Position numbers and translations under genes: made by a program. The notes beneath the pieces were generated by a model. It saw nothing but the letters and a program-made list of their open reading frames with translations, did no database searches and was not told the DNA's origin. From Ficedula albicollis (taxonomy: Eukaryota; Chordata; Aves; Passeriformes; Muscicapidae): DNA of 64,000 nt. This document shows positions 37,561-50,176 of this stretch, piece by piece. Every line of letters begins with the position of its first letter. Within the stretch, counting starts at the first letter, position 1. The stretch covers positions 68,734,109-68,798,108 of the forward strand of contig NC_021672.1 in NCBI RefSeq assembly GCF_000247815.1, read 5' to 3'.

Positions 37561-40440
37561 TTGATACTCTGAGAAGAAATGAGGAGGTGGGACCCTGTGG
37601 ACCACCTTTTGCACCTTCTGCCCAGGCTGCCTGTGTGACCTCCTCGTGGGCTCTGCCATGACTTGTGCAACCCACGGCCTCTGAAGAGCAGCAGCTTGAG
37701 GGAGGGAAGAGACTGCTCAGTTTTGCCCAGGCCTGCTCAGGCTTTAAAGTGTTTTGCTTGTTTGCAGCCTCTTTAAGCACATGCAGCAGAGTGGGTGCCA
37801 TCAGCTGTTTTGGCCTGATGCTTCCAGGGAGGGAGTGCTGGAAATGATGTGGATCTCCCCATCTCTCTGGCTGATGACATCCCCTCCCCTGTGCCAGCAT
37901 CCTTGCTTGAAAAGCTGTGCAGGTTTCAGATCTGGGACTCGATCCATTGACTGATAAACCCAGGATAGTAAATTATTTGTCTTCAGCCAGGCTAGCTCCC
38001 TCATTCCCCTGGTCCTATCACAGCCTCAGATCCCACAGAGCTACAGCATGGTGGGCATAAGCAGCCAGAGCAAAGGAAAGAAGCAAAGTGCCATCACTTT
38101 TAATGGTTTCCCAGCTGAAAGGCATTTTTATCTCGGCTGAGAAAACCACATCCTTGCTATTGCATTCATTCTGAATATCCTGAGTCCTGAATCCTACTCC
38201 CACTTTCCATGCAGTCCCATCTGTCCTCTCCTACCCAGCTGTGCTAGACACATCACTCTCCCCCAGGTCTGGATCTTCTACCTCCTCACCTCAGACCTTC
38301 TGATGAACAGTTCTCAGCCTTCCCCCAGTGAATTGCTCCCTGATGGTTGATTACCACCATGGCTGACGCAATGAATTGAAGCTGCACTGGCCAAGTCTTC
38401 TACCAAAACCATCCTCATGCTTTCAGAACAAAAGCATAATTGGTCCTACCACACCAAGCAAGAGGACAGTGTGAGCAATTAATGCCAAGAAGCATAACAG
38501 GAGGGTAAGATTTAAAAAACTGACCCAAACCCCAGGATATTGGGCTGAACACAGATCTGCTGCAAAAACAGTTTTGTTTCCATCAAAATCCAGGGATGAC
38601 ATATATTGCTGAGAAGGGCAAAGATGTAGCCCTAAACAGCACTTGGGAACTCCCTCCTGGAGGAAAAGGGGAGGCAGAACTAGGGGAAAAATGATTCTCA
38701 TACTTCAAGAATTTTTTCTGGATTCCTTGGGGTGTGTCAGGCTCACAGCATGCCAACAGCTGGAAAGTGCACACTCTGAGTGCTCTCCTTTGCCATAACC
38801 TCTCATTGCTATTTGGACAAATAAAGGACCTTTGCTTCATCTGACTTACTCTGTAGTGCGATTGGAATATCCCTCTTGAATTGTAAAGTCACTGCCCAGA
38901 GGGCTCTCAGCCTGGGAACAAAGGGTGTTGTCCACTAGATCAAAACACTGGAATTTCTTTTAGAGGAGTACCTTTAGGTCTTGAGAACAGGAATGACTGA
39001 AGGAGGCATTCACTCCTCTTCCTCTTTCTATTCCATTTCAGCCTTCATTCAGAATGATGGCAATGTGTCTACCTGACTTAGGGGCAGAGCCCAAGTCTGG
39101 ATACTCACAGAAAATCCTCAAATTGGCTGCCTGCTGGCACTGGAAAACTTGAGATTTTTATTAGTACACATAGTCTCTAGCAGAAGCAGCAAAAACAAAT
39201 TTAAGAAACCCACAACCAAAACCACATTTAGTTCAAGAACTAAACAGATAAATAAAGGGCAGATTAAATGTAAAAGATGTGCCAGGTTGAAATACCAGAC
39301 AGATCTATGACCTTTGCACATCAAAGACTGCAATACCCTGAAAGGCAACAGCCACTCCAGTTCTATTTAACCTTGGTAGTGAGGAGAGGAATTCAGGTGT
39401 GATTCATGCAGGTGAGTTGAACCACAAACCAGGAGCTGTTCCACATTTGGAATAAAGTGATTAGTAAAGACCCAACTGCTGAAGGAGGGGCACACAGACT
39501 CCACAGGGTTTTCAGAGGTGGGTGCTGGTTCTTTCTGAAGTTCACGATCACTTGGACAGTGACAAGGGGCTGGGAGCACTGAACAGCTTCCTGACTGCAT
39601 TCTTGAATCCTCCTAAAAAGACTTGTCTCCTCAGGTTTGCTCTAATCTATAGCCAGAGCACAGGAGGTATAGCTAAAGGATGCTAATGGATGCTCAGGAC
39701 AGATAAAGGGAGGAATTTCAGTTCAGGAATTTATAAACAGAGAGCTGAGAAACAGTTAAGCAGAAAGCAGAATCAGACTGAGCTCCTCCACAACTGCCTG
39801 CGTGTGAGCAGGAGGCTCTCAGGGTCACCACTCTCATTAGGGGGTGCTTGTGTTTGTTCCTGTGTCTGTCCTTCCATGCACACCTTCCAGTTTAAGGAAG
39901 AGAGAGACCTTATGCTAACACAGGCTCATTTCCACCGGACCATGGCACTCCAGCCAACCCCAGCACCAACACTGTAAGAGGGACCAGAGAAATGACCCGG
40001 CTGTGTGTGCCAAAGTGACACTGCTGGGGTGTGTAATGGGCTGTACATGTGTTGTCTGCTTTGTGTGTTTGTGTGAGTGGGCATGAGACATGCCTCAGCC
40101 TTCAGGGTTTTGAATGACTTTTTTCTGCTCTGGCCAGCATGGGAAGGCTGCCTCCCACTGCTCACCACAGCCTCTCCCCCTCCTTTGCTGCTGCAAACCT
40201 TTCAGCTGCATCCATCGAACCCATGCGAATTTTAAAGCTGTTAAATTGATGGGCTGAGTAAATAGGATTAGCTCCGTGTGCCCAAGGGGGGAGGCCTCTG
40301 CTTGCACAGACTGATAGGGAGACAGGGGGGCAGGCTGAGGAGGAGAGGCTTGCTTTCAAGCCGACAAGAATACGCTATCTGGGAGGTACACGGATAGCTT
40401 CCAATCTGCCCCTGATTGGATTAGACATGCTCCTAAATGT
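37561..40440. other. No gene recognised
   Basis: A weak acceptor (TTGCTTGTTTGCAG) at about 37768 precedes a 60-codon Cys-rich frame without donor. Otherwise AT-rich and featureless. Confidence 0.45.
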
Positions 40441-40448
40441 GAAGTGCC

Positions 40449-40456
40449 TATACAAG
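40449..40456 (+). promoter_or_regulatory. TATA-like box
   Basis: TATACAAG differs from TATAAAAG at one base. It precedes a GC-richer 5' leader-like stretch and lies about 330 bp before the small ORF at 40783. Confidence 0.25.
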
Positions 40457-40782
40457 TCTGGGGCTTAGCTGGTGCCGGGCTGCTGAGAAGCTGCCGAGGT
40501 GCTCCCCGAGGATTGCTGCCACCCCAGCGAGCCCTGGAGACGCCTGGCTGTCAGGGGGCAGCAAGCCCCTGCTGCTGCGCCCTGTCTCGCACCGTCCCAG
40601 GCGTCGGATCTTTAACCCGCTCCCGTGAAAGCTGAGATCCTTTGCCTCCATCTGTTCACATGGGATGGCTTTACAATTCCCCTCTAACCTACCAAAGGGA
40701 AGCGTGAAGTGATCTCTCGCTGCCTTGGTGGAAGGAAATCTCTCCCTCCCGCCATCTCCCCCTCCTCTTTTTTCTCTTCCAG

Positions 40783-40968
40783 ATGAAGAGTTTGAATGTC
40801 TTCATGGTCTGTTTAAAATATAAAGTGAGTTCTTGACACATTTTTTGAAGCTGTGCTTGTCTGGGCATTGATTATTGTCACTAACAGCGATGTGAGCCAA
40901 ATGCTTTCCTTTTTCCCCAGGCTTTGATAATATTTCCAAGAACTTTGGCTGCTTTTTTGCAAATTTAG
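40783..40968 (+). CDS. Small spliced ORF (14 + 15 codons, 96-bp intron)
   Basis: ATG at 40783 opens MKSLNVFMVCLKYK and meets a consensus donor, TAAA|GTGAGT, at 40825. The intron (40825-40920) has a branch-like CACTAAC at about 40879-40885 and a strong tract CTTTCCTTTTTCCCCAG. After splicing the frame reads ALIIFPRTLAAFLQI and stops at TAG 40966-40968, giving 29 residues in all. Upstream lie a TATA-like box and a CpG-bearing leader with a short upstream ORF (MGWLYNSPLTYQREA). The intron signals are better than the peptide, so the transcript could equally be non-coding or have another frame. Unrecognised. Confidence 0.3.
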
Positions 40969-43857
40969 TTTCAGAACCAAAATACTAATAAAGAAGTTTA
41001 CACCTAGCCTGTTATGTAGGACAGCAGGGAATGGCAGTGGCTTAGTTAGACCTTTCTTAGGTTTAAAGAAGAATAGCTCCAAATGTTTTCAGTTGGAACA
41101 CAAAAAATCTGAGCAAAAGTATTGTAGTTGCTGAACAGAGGAAAACTGTACAACTGTGATAACTGGGGTTTATTCCATGGATATTATCCTTTACTTATTT
41201 TCTAGTCACAGGGAAAATATTGGTGAGGAAAATCTTTGTTTCACACCTATTTTGACGGTAGTTAGGCAGCACTCTGATGTCCATGCGCTCACTCTAAATT
41301 AAACACTGTCCTTGTTTTTGAAACAGATGCTTGCCCTGATATTCTATAGAGGTAAAAGTTATACATCTCTATTTTCTTTTTTCCTTATTTTTATTTATTC
41401 TGGCTGGAGATAACAGTAACTCACCTGTGAGGTCTAAGCTGCAACAATAATTTAGATTAATAGAAAAAGCTGAGAAAAATAGAGGAAGGACCATGAGCTC
41501 TGTAGCCTGATGCAAAAATTATTCTTGTTTAGCCAGGGAGATAAAAAGGAAAAAGGAATTCTGGTCCTGGCACCAGTACTGACACCTAACCTGCTGTTCT
41601 TGTTACTTATCCTGGTAAAAGCAGGTAAAAGGGTGATGCAGGAATAGAGCAGTGGGAACATCCAGAATGAAACTGCACCATTTATCTCTGCAGGAAAGGT
41701 CTAGCTTCCTTATCATCACCCAAAAGCTGACTGAGAAATACATCTAGACTTCAGGGAGACATTTGTGTCAGAATAATACCAGCTATGAATACAGCTGTGA
41801 TACACCAAGAGATAATCTTAGTAAGTGATGTCATAAATAGAATGCAAGAACATCCATCAATGTTAGACACCCTGATTTCCACCAGCCCAGCCCATATTAA
41901 CACCTGAGAACATGAATTATCTCCCCATTAATTTAGGAGTTCTGATGACAACATGTTTGGTTGTGCTGTTTTCCAGTTGGGCTTGGGGGTATCTTGAGTG
42001 GGCCTGATTGCATTACCTTGTGCTGGAAATGGAATTGCTGTGTCCAGTGCCCCTGAACACCCAGAAGTCAAAATTTCTTTCTAGCAGGCAGTGGTATCCT
42101 TCACCTTCCACTGGAATAACTGGATAATAACATACACTCTTCACAGGAGATGAAATTCCCCTTCTTTCCCATCTTTGTATCAGGTTTAATTTTAACTGAT
42201 AAGTCAATACAAGTGAATGCAGCAAATTGATGCTTTCTCTACAAATGTGTGTTCCCTAGCACCCTTCCCCACTCCCCTCACCCCAGCATCAGTCTTGGCC
42301 AGATCCCTGTGTGGATGTGGCCATTCCTCTGTGGTCATCCATCCTTCCTTACCTGTGTCACTCCCCTCAGTGCCTCCCCTTGCAACAAACACATCACTCT
42401 GCAGCAGGCAGAGGTGCATGTCTGCACAACGGACGTTTGCTTACCCAAAGTCCTCCGTGTGTTCCTGACTCCATCCAACTCGAAGGCTCCCTGCTGAAAC
42501 CACTGAATGCTCTGCTAGTTCCAAATCAACCTTCTGACTCCACCCAGCTCCTCCTGTTTTAGCAGTATTCCCATTTCTTTGCTTGAATAGCACCAAAAGG
42601 ACCTTGAAGTTCCCCTGAGTTGACTCCATTTTTCTTCCTTTTCTGGCCTCATTAAAGCTGTTCTTGATTTTATCACTTCTTCCTGCACTCCTGCACTTGA
42701 ATGTTGTGTAATTATATCAGATAACCTATTCAAACAAAGGAAGGGGAAATTAGAGATGGAAAGGCTTCTTTAGATTGAGGAGACAAGCCCCACTCCCTTG
42801 GAAGAGGGCAGGAAAGGACCATGTACTCCTCACTCACCCAAGTGACATGGGGTTCATGTCTCCCTTGAGATCCAGCTACACTTTCAGACCTCGCTGCAAG
42901 GAAGAATTTCCTGATCCTTTCCTTAACAGTTCCACTGCTTAATTCCATGGCCCACACCTAGTTTTGCCCTTCACCATCCAAAATAGTTTCTAAAAGGTTC
43001 ATTTTTCACGTTTTTTAGTTAAGTGACACCGAGTACAGTTAAATGACTGCTGTAGATCCACAGTACTTAAGACAGATACAGATCTCTTAGCTCCCAAAAC
43101 TCACTAAGCACAGTGTTACTTAAACATCTTAATTAGCCTTTCTGCCCCCATGCCTTTAGTGTGGCTAAGCCCCAAACTATAGTTCACGTGCAGTTTATAT
43201 AGGGCTTGCCCTACACGAAAGTCACTGATTTGCTGGGTTGGGTTTCAGGTTTCCTGCCATGAATTTGGGGAGGTTTAGGATTTAAGCAGCCTTGTCTGCT
43301 CTTTACTCAGCCACACTGAGGTGACATTGGGACATGGCACTTCTCTCCACCAGTTGGCTGCAAGGTCCAGCACAGCCTGGCTGAGTCCCCCCGATGGTTG
43401 AGTCACCCTTGGCTAGCTGTGTGGATCCCTGCCAGAGCCACCTGAACTGCTCCTGCTCTCCTGGCCAGGCGCTGCTGCCTCCTGTGCCTCAGCCTTCACA
43501 TTCCACACTGCTGCAAGCACGTGAACAATGCATGGCATCCCTCGGGTTGTTCCCACCCAGCCTCCCTGCTTTTACTGGAAATGAAGGCCTTTCTAGGAGG
43601 AAGGAATCCCTTGAGATCCAAGCAGAGGTTCCCTTGGCTGGCTGCTGGTAAGAATAAAAGATCTGAGAGCTATTTCTATTTCTGGTTGCGCAACACAAAG
43701 CAAGTCACTTAACCTTTCCATGCCTTACTTTCCCTCTGGATGAACTGACACGTAGTATCCCACATTTTTTTTTGGGAATGCTGTGGTGTAATACTGGGGC
43801 AGGCCTTCAGATGCCTCTTATATAAGCTGGCTGCCATCCTATGGGCTATGAGAGACC
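40969..43857. other. No gene recognised
   Basis: AT-rich sequence. Overlapping open frames at 42217-42562 are in three registers and not supported. Confidence 0.5.
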
Positions 43858-44313
43858 CACAGGAGGGATGGAGAGCTCTGCTGTGAGGAAAGGCTGAGAG
43901 GATTGGGATTGCCAGCTGAAAGGCTGGGATTGTTCAGCCCGGATAGGAGAAAGCTTTGGGGTGACTTTACTGTGCCCTTCAGTACCAGAAGAGAGCCTAT
44001 AGGAAATATGGAGAGACTATTGATAAGGGACTGGAGTGACAGGACAAGGGGAAATGGCTTCATTCAAAGTAGGTTTAGTTTAGATATAAAGGAGAAATTT
44101 TTCCCTGTGAGGATGGTGAGGCCCTGGCACAGGTTACCTAGAGAAGCTGTGGCTGCCCCATCCCTGGAAATGTCCAAGGCCAGGTTGGATGGGGCTCTGA
44201 GCAGCCTGATCCAGTGAGGGACACCTTGGCCATGACAGGGGCTTGGAGTGAGGTGATCTTAAAGGCCCCTCCCAACCAGCTCAAACCATTCTATGAATCT
44301 ATGACTCTGTGTC
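43858..44313 (+). mobile_element. CR1 LINE 3' fragment
   Basis: Starts at GAGGGATGGAGAGCTCTGCT and runs to CATTCTATGAATCTATGACT. A partial duplication (GCTGAGAGGATTGGGATT followed by GCTGAAAGGCTGGGATTG) lies near 43890-43930. Confidence 0.9.
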
Positions 44314-45058
44314 TATTTTACCCTTTTCACCCTGGAGTCTCTCATCATTGAATGCTTTCCAAATTCCACCCTCCTGCTGAGTAGTTTGATTTCTGAGTAT
44401 TTTCTCCCAGATGTTTGAGAATCTTTTTTTTTTTTTTTTCAGAACAGTATTTCCAGTTCCCTCTGTACTGTCTGTCCATCCCCACCACTGTGCAGTTGTA
44501 TAATATGCCAACATTTTGATTTTCTTACCCATCTCAGCTAGCAATTCCTTGCAGAAGTTTCAGCATCTCAATCTGCCTCTCTATTTCCATTCTGTACCAT
44601 AAGAGCCTTGCAGTAGTATTTAAATACCCCCACACCTCTTCATGGATGCAGATAAAATCAATTTTAACAGCAGCCCAACTCTGACCTCTATCAGACTCCT
44701 GTACACTTTCAGAAGTACCCCCTACACAGCAACTTTCAGCTCCCTCTACACATTTGATCCCATCTAGGCTGAATTTAGTCTTCACCTTTCATACCAAGGC
44801 TCTGCATCTCCTGCATCTTTGTTCATTAATTAAGTCAACAGGCTTGGACAGATATATCTAAAAGGCTGAGGCTTTGAAAATTGTGCCTCGATTATGAATT
44901 TTCATGATTTTAAAGCTCACGGGTGAGGCTTTCTTTGGGATTTGTCAGAGGAGAAATAGGCCCACACAGAGTTTACTATAGCTAGTCAGAATGCAGAAGG
45001 GTGGTTTTATGAGTATATATTCTTAGTGCAAGAGGCAGTGAGAAAGAGAGAGTGTTTA
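44314..45058. other. No gene recognised
   Basis: A T17-CAG acceptor-like tract at about 44424-44443 is followed by a Cys-rich frame with no donor. Otherwise AT-rich. Confidence 0.45.
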
Positions 45059-45560
45059 CAGAATCACAGAATCATTTAGGCTGGAAAAGATCTCCCAAGT
45101 ACAACCTGTGACCAATCACCACTCTGTCAACCAGATCAGAGCTCTGAGTCTTGAACTTCTCCAAGGATGGCGACTCCACCACCTCCCTGGCAGCCTGTTC
45201 CAATGCTTGACACCCCTTTCAATGAAGAAATTTTTCCTGATATCCAGCTTGAACCTCCTCTGGCACAACTTGAGGCCATTCCCTCTCATCTTGTCCCTTG
45301 TTCCATGGGAGCAGAGCCCAATGCCCCTCAGCTGCCCCCTCCTGTCAGGGAGTTGTGCAGAGCCAGAAGGTCCCTCCTGAGCCTCCTTTTCTCCAGGCTG
45401 AGCCCCCTCAGCTCCCTCAGCTGCTCCTCCTATGACTGACTCTCCAGACCCTTCCCCAGCTCCACTCCCTTCTCTGGACACCCTTCAGCCCCTCAATATC
45501 CTCGTCATGAGGGGCCCGGAACAGGGGGCAGGATCTGAAATGTGGCCTTGCCAGTGCCCA
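45059..45560 (-). mobile_element. CR1 LINE fragment of a distinct subfamily, includes ORF2 C-terminus
   Basis: Tail at left (AGAATCACAGAATCATTTAGG) and TGGAAAAGATCTCCCAAGTA, then a block coding on the minus strand for a CR1-type ORF2 end ([20 protein letters not shown]). It extends to CTCAATATCCTCGTCATGAG, further 5' than most copies here. Frameshifts are present. Confidence 0.85.
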
Positions 45561-45845
45561 CGGCAGGGATGTGCCGGCTCCCGCCCTTCGTGCGGATGCT
45601 GCGGGAGGCAGCGCCCGGCGGGACGGTACCCAGCAGAGGGCAGCGGTGCCCGCGCTACCGCAGCCGCGCCGAACCCCCCCCAAAAACCACCCTGCCTTGC
45701 CTCTAGGCTGGCGATCAGCTCGCACGTGTGAACCTGCTCTCCTTCCCTTTGCAGCTGCAATCTCGACCACCCAAGCATCGACATCTGCCAGCGCTTGCTG
45801 ACCAGCCAAGCTGGGGTCGTGGCTCCTGGCTGTTCAATCTCAACA
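45561..45845. other. CpG-rich unique segment between two CR1 copies, exon-like
   Basis: CpG is dense from 45560 to 45730. At 45755 the tract CTCCTTCCCTTTGCAG is followed by a frame reading CNLDHPSIDICQRLLTSQAG that stays open into the next CR1. No donor is evident. It could be a small island promoter with an exon, trapped between the two CR1 insertions. Unrecognised. Confidence 0.25.
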
Positions 45846-45960
45846 TGGAATGGCCTGGTTTGGAAGGGACCTTAAAGATCATCTCGTTCCAACCCCCTGC
45901 CAGGGGCAGGGACACCTTCCACTAGACCAAGTTGCTCAGAGCCCCATCCAACCTGACTTT
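45846..45960 (-). mobile_element. CR1 LINE 3' fragment
   Basis: GGAATGGCCTGGTTTGGAAG to GCCCCATCCAACCTGAC. Only about 115 bp. Confidence 0.85.
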
Positions 45961-46078
45961 AGTCCTCCAGTCACTTGAACAGCCGTGTGTAAAAGAGCCC
46001 TGGGATAGAGAAAGATACAAGTCCTCCAGTCACTTGAACAGCCATGTGTAAAAGAGCCCTGGGATAGAGAAAGATACA
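45961..46078. repeat. 59-bp direct tandem duplication
   Basis: Units 45961-46019 and 46020-46078, starting AGTCCTCCAGTCACTTGAAC, differ at one base (CCGTGTG against CCATGTG). It abuts the 5' end of a CR1 copy. Confidence 0.92.
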
Positions 46079-46499
46079 GTGGAAGTACTTCTAAATGCCA
46101 TCCCCCCCCTTCTGGGAAAATTGGTTTTCTCAGGGAAAAAATAAAACTGTGACCTAGTGGTTAATTTACATGCAGAGGAGTCAGGAGTCAATTTTTGTGT
46201 GGTTTGAACTGGTTCATTTATATCTAATTAAAACAGTAAGGGGAGGAAGGCTCATTTTATGCTCAGTTAATCAAAAGACTGCAGCAGCTACTTCTTTTCC
46301 TCTGGGGATATTGATAACTGCTGGATTCAACTCTATGGAATTAGGTTGGTTAAACTATTCCTCTCCAAAATCCATGAATCTTAAATCTACTTTTATGGAT
46401 TAAATCTTATTCCAACCCTGAAATAAATCTGATCCCAGCTCTCAAACCAGCTCTATTTTGATACATTATAGATGACTGGTTCTGTGCTTACAGGCATAT

Positions 46500-46797
46500 T
46501 GCATAATAGCCTGGGTTGGAAGGAACCTTGAAGCTCATCTAGCTTCCACTTCACTGCCATGGGCAGGGACACCTTCCACTGTCCCAGGTCACTCAGAGCC
46601 ACATCCAGCCTGGCCTTGGACACTTCCAGGGACATCCAGCCTGTCACTCAGAGCCACATCCAGCCTGGCCTTGGACACTTCCAGGGATGGGACAGCCACA
46701 GCTTCTCTGGGAAACCTGTGCCAGGGCCTCACCACCCTCACAGGGAAGAATTTCTTCCTAATATCCAATTTAAACCTACTCTCTGTCAATCCAAAAC
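46500..46797 (-). mobile_element. CR1 LINE 3' fragment with internal duplication
   Basis: GCCTGGGTTGGAAGGAACCT to TAAACCTACTCTCTGTCAAT. The segment from TCACTCAGAGCCACATCCAG is duplicated at a period of 55 bp (46589 and 46644). Other copies have it once, so the duplication followed insertion. Confidence 0.9.
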
Positions 46798-47189
46798 AGA
46801 CATATCGTATCAATATTGGGATATTCAGAACTTAGCTAGAGAAGACCCTGTTTTTTTTTTCAAGACAGAAATTAATTTGGCTCTAAATGGGGCTTTGGAC
46901 TTCACAGATGTCTGTGGACCTCAATTATTCTGCCACTTTCAGAATTTATGGCTCAGATCCTGTTCTTCATGTGTATGCTGAAAATTCCATATAGGAAGGA
47001 GGTGGTGAGAAGGCCCTCCAGCCATTCCCACCCTTTCTGCCCAGTCCCCTCACACTCACAGTGTAGCCAAGTAAGCACTGAAATCCACTTCCCTGTTGAA
47101 CAGCTCTGCATTTTGTGGTCCTATTCCAGGACAGGGAACTCAAGGTGCTCCTTCATAAAACACTGGCATGTTGCTGTTCTTATTCTCCT

Positions 47190-47257
47190 GGAGCTGGACT
47201 CGATGATCCTTGTGAGTCCCTTCCAATTCAGGATATTCTATGTTTCTGTGATTCTAG
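47190..47257 (+). mobile_element. Short CR1 3' end
   Basis: CTGGACTCGATGATCCTTGT then GTCCCTTCCAATTCAGGATA and TTCTATGTTTCTGTGATTCT. Same subfamily as the 9659 and 49262 copies. Confidence 0.85.
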
Positions 47258-48633
47258 TTGGATGGGAACCATATGTCATGTTGTAAATGAGGATCTTTCA
47301 GTGTTTCTACAAACCTTCAAGGACCTGCCAGACAGGTCAGCAGTAATTTCTTATTAACAGAAGCAAAAGAAATCAAGATCTTAGGGTCTTATAACAACAA
47401 TCTGTAATTTCTTATAAATTATAACATAGAAAAATAATTCCTTATTACTGTTAAAATTTGCCTTCAGAAAAATAAAAGGAAAAAAGACTTTAGAAGTGCC
47501 CAATTTGTATGTTTCTTCTAATGATACCATCTGGACTTATAAAGGGTATTTTCCTTCCCTATAAAACTGACCTCACTTATAAGGACAATCACATGCAAAG
47601 CAGCAGAAGTGATCAGTAGACCAAAGTAAAATGATTAACTGAACTGATGGAAAACGGGCTCTAAATTCCACTATATTTTCTTAAAAGCTGCTTCTCTCAG
47701 GCATATGTGAACAGCTTAGTAGAAATAGTTATAGAATCACAGGACCTCATTCTGCTTTCCCATCAGAGCAATTCTGAAGTAATTCCACTGAAGTGAGCAG
47801 AGTTACACTGATGTGAGATCACAGTCAGTCAGAAATGGAAAATTCCTAATAGCTTATCCAGTTCATAACCCTAGGGCTAGCATACACTTATTCCTTGCAC
47901 TAAAACCACATTTAATTCTTCCAAATATGAATCGTGGAAAATGGTACTTGGGAGGTGTTTTGGTCACTTAGTGGAGTTTCTTTAATTCCTCATCCAGCTT
48001 CTCTTTTTGGGAAAATCCTTGTTTTTGACTGAAAGCCAAAACCTCAGCTATATTGCCCAATAAATGAAATATTGAACAAAATGGATATGCCACATTATAA
48101 GAGTAATTCTGGGTGCCTCATGTGCCTGTCCTCCACCCTGTGCTGGTTGTGGATTCTCATTAGGCTGGTGACACATGGAGGCTTTAGAGAACTTATTGTA
48201 AAGACAAAGCAACAGGGCAATGCCAGATACATTGGGGTGTCACCTCCAGGGCTCTCCAGCAGAATTCCTTGTGTGTAGCATTGGGTCAACATATGGCACA
48301 GCATCTCTCCTTTTGTCAGAGGCATTTCTGCTTTCCAGTGAAATGTCTAAGCATTCTGTAGCAGGAAGATCTTCCTCAGTGAATCCAATATTCTGTGGGA
48401 TCTGCTCTGTCCGAAACAGTTTTTCCTGCCAAAGAACAATTTCAATAGAAACATTTTAATCAGACCTCATGGTAGAGAGATTTCAAGCAAAAAAGAAACT
48501 TTTTTTTTTCAATCCTAGCAATACCTAATTTTATCTATTTGGTTGTTTTCAGGCACAAGGGCATTGCTGATGTGTCTGACACAGGAACACTGAAATTGGG
48601 CAATGTCCCTTTATTCTCTCCTTGATTGCTTAC
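47258..48633. other. No gene recognised
   Basis: AT-rich sequence. A plus-strand acceptor-like GGTTGTTTTCAG at about 48553 precedes a 23-codon frame that lies opposite the end of the minus frame described next; the minus reading is preferred. Confidence 0.45.
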
Positions 48634-48877
48634 CAGGGGCATCCCATGGTTGATGTGTACTGCTTCCTGAATGTAAAGGGGTCCACACCAGCTCTTCTTG
48701 GAAAAGCTTAGATGCTTTACAAGTTTCAAAAATAAGTTTTTATGAATGAACCATTTGTTTTCCACCTTTAAAAGCTGGGCTCTAAAATCAATCTTCTTGT
48801 GCAAGTCCTTGCTGAAGCGTGTGAGATAAATGTGACAGTAAATCACACAAGCCACTAAGCAGTCTGATACCATTTCC
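48634..48877 (-). CDS. Candidate 244-bp internal coding exon (minus strand)
   Basis: On the minus strand a strong acceptor (TATTGCTTTTCATTCACAG) precedes 244 bp that are open throughout in one frame. It ends at a strong donor, CCCCTG|GTAAGC. The frame enters with one base and leaves in phase 0. The peptide begins EMVSDCLVACVIYCHIYLTR, continues through FSKDLHKKIDFRAQLLKVEN and ends near EAVHINHGMPL. Composition is mixed and protein-like, with a Cys-bearing hydrophobic part then basic helices. An internal LLK|GTGGAA could be an alternative, weaker donor. The opposite strand is broken by stops. I do not recognise the family. Partner exons would lie to both sides and were not fixed. Confidence 0.42.
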
Positions 48878-49261
48878 CTGTGAATGAAAAGCAATAAGAA
48901 ATCTCACAGCTGCTGTTCCTGCCCTTCAGCAACTTTTAATTTTTATTGATTGACACGACACCTACGTCACATCATCCACAAGAGGCATCAGGTCTGTTTC
49001 AGGAAAAGCAAATTCTTTGGTATTGTCAACAGCTGGCAGAGGCCACCAGGAACTGCTTCTCCATTCATTTGTTTTTCTCAGACACCTATAAAGAGCTGTC
49101 ATCACATATCAAACGAAGCAAGTATCGGACAGCATGTGTGTCTCAATGCTGGCACACAGCCTCCATCACTGTACTGAGGCATGTCAGCCATGGCAAGGGA
49201 GCAAGACAGGGACAAAGGGAGTCCTGGGGCAGTTGGGCACCTCTATGTAAGAAAAATATTA

Positions 49262-49555
49262 AGTTATTAGAGCGTGTCCAAGAGAGGGATACGAAGATGC
49301 TGAAGGGTCTGGAGGTGAGGCCACACAAGAAGCAGCTGAAGACACTTGGTTAGGGTGGATATCAGGAAAAGGTTCCTCCCCAGAGAGTGATGGGGCACTG
49401 AACAGGTAATGGTCACAACCCCAAGACTGCCAGAGCTCCAGGAGCATTTGGACAGCACTCTCAGGGATGTGCAGGGTGTCCTGTGCAGGGCCAGGAGTTG
49501 GACTGAATGACCCTTGGGAGTCCCTTCCAGTTATGGATATTTTGGGATTCCAAAG
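49262..49555 (+). mobile_element. CR1 LINE 3' fragment with ORF2 C-terminal remnant
   Basis: The left end codes for a CR1-type ORF2 piece ([17 protein letters not shown]). The right end is CTGAATGACCCTTGGGAGTC then CCAGTTATGGATATTTTGGG. Same subfamily as 9659-9870, in the other orientation. Confidence 0.88.
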
Positions 49556-49980
49556 TGAGCTCAAGCACAAACTTTGAAGAGTTGATTGCTTTCAAAAATC
49601 ACTGTTGCTGTGGGTGGAATAGCAAGAGGGCATGGTGGAGAGTTTGGACCTTCTGAGACCAGGAGAAGCCATCTGTGCTGGAGGCTGTTGCCTCAGTCAC
49701 ACTAACACTTGCACTTCACTGGGAACTGATGGTGTAAAAGGACTTTGCATTATTAAATCAACAGCTTCCCCCTTGTATTATTTGCCCTGAGATAAACTGG
49801 GCTGTGAGACGTGATTTATCTATGCAGATTCCTGATTAACAGTTGTGGAAGTACTGTGCATGTGTGAGCAGGATGACCAGGATATCCCTTGATATGCATA
49901 AAAGAGGCATATGGAGAAAAAAGTTTTGCAATGTGTGTGCAAGCCATTCTGGCCAATGCTAAAGCCAAAAGGCCACATGA

Positions 49981-50176
49981 AATACTACATATCCTTACTG
50001 ATGCATTGTGCTGCAGTAGTGAAGAATGAAGTGTTTCACTGAGGGAGCTGGAGAGGGAGCTGGAGGTGAGTGAAATACCTTTTAAATACTACATATCCTT
50101 ACTGATGCATTGTGCTGCAGTAGTGAAGAATGAAGTGTTTCACTGAGGGAGCTGGAGGTGAGTGAAATACCTTTTC
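49981..50176. repeat. Direct tandem duplication, units of 104 and 92 bp
   Basis: AATACTACATATCCTTACTG starts units at 49981 and 50085. The first also contains a 12-bp extra copy of AGGGAGCTGGAG. Each unit holds the donor-like CTGGAG|GTGAGTGA, so a consensus 5' splice site is doubled. Confidence 0.9.
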
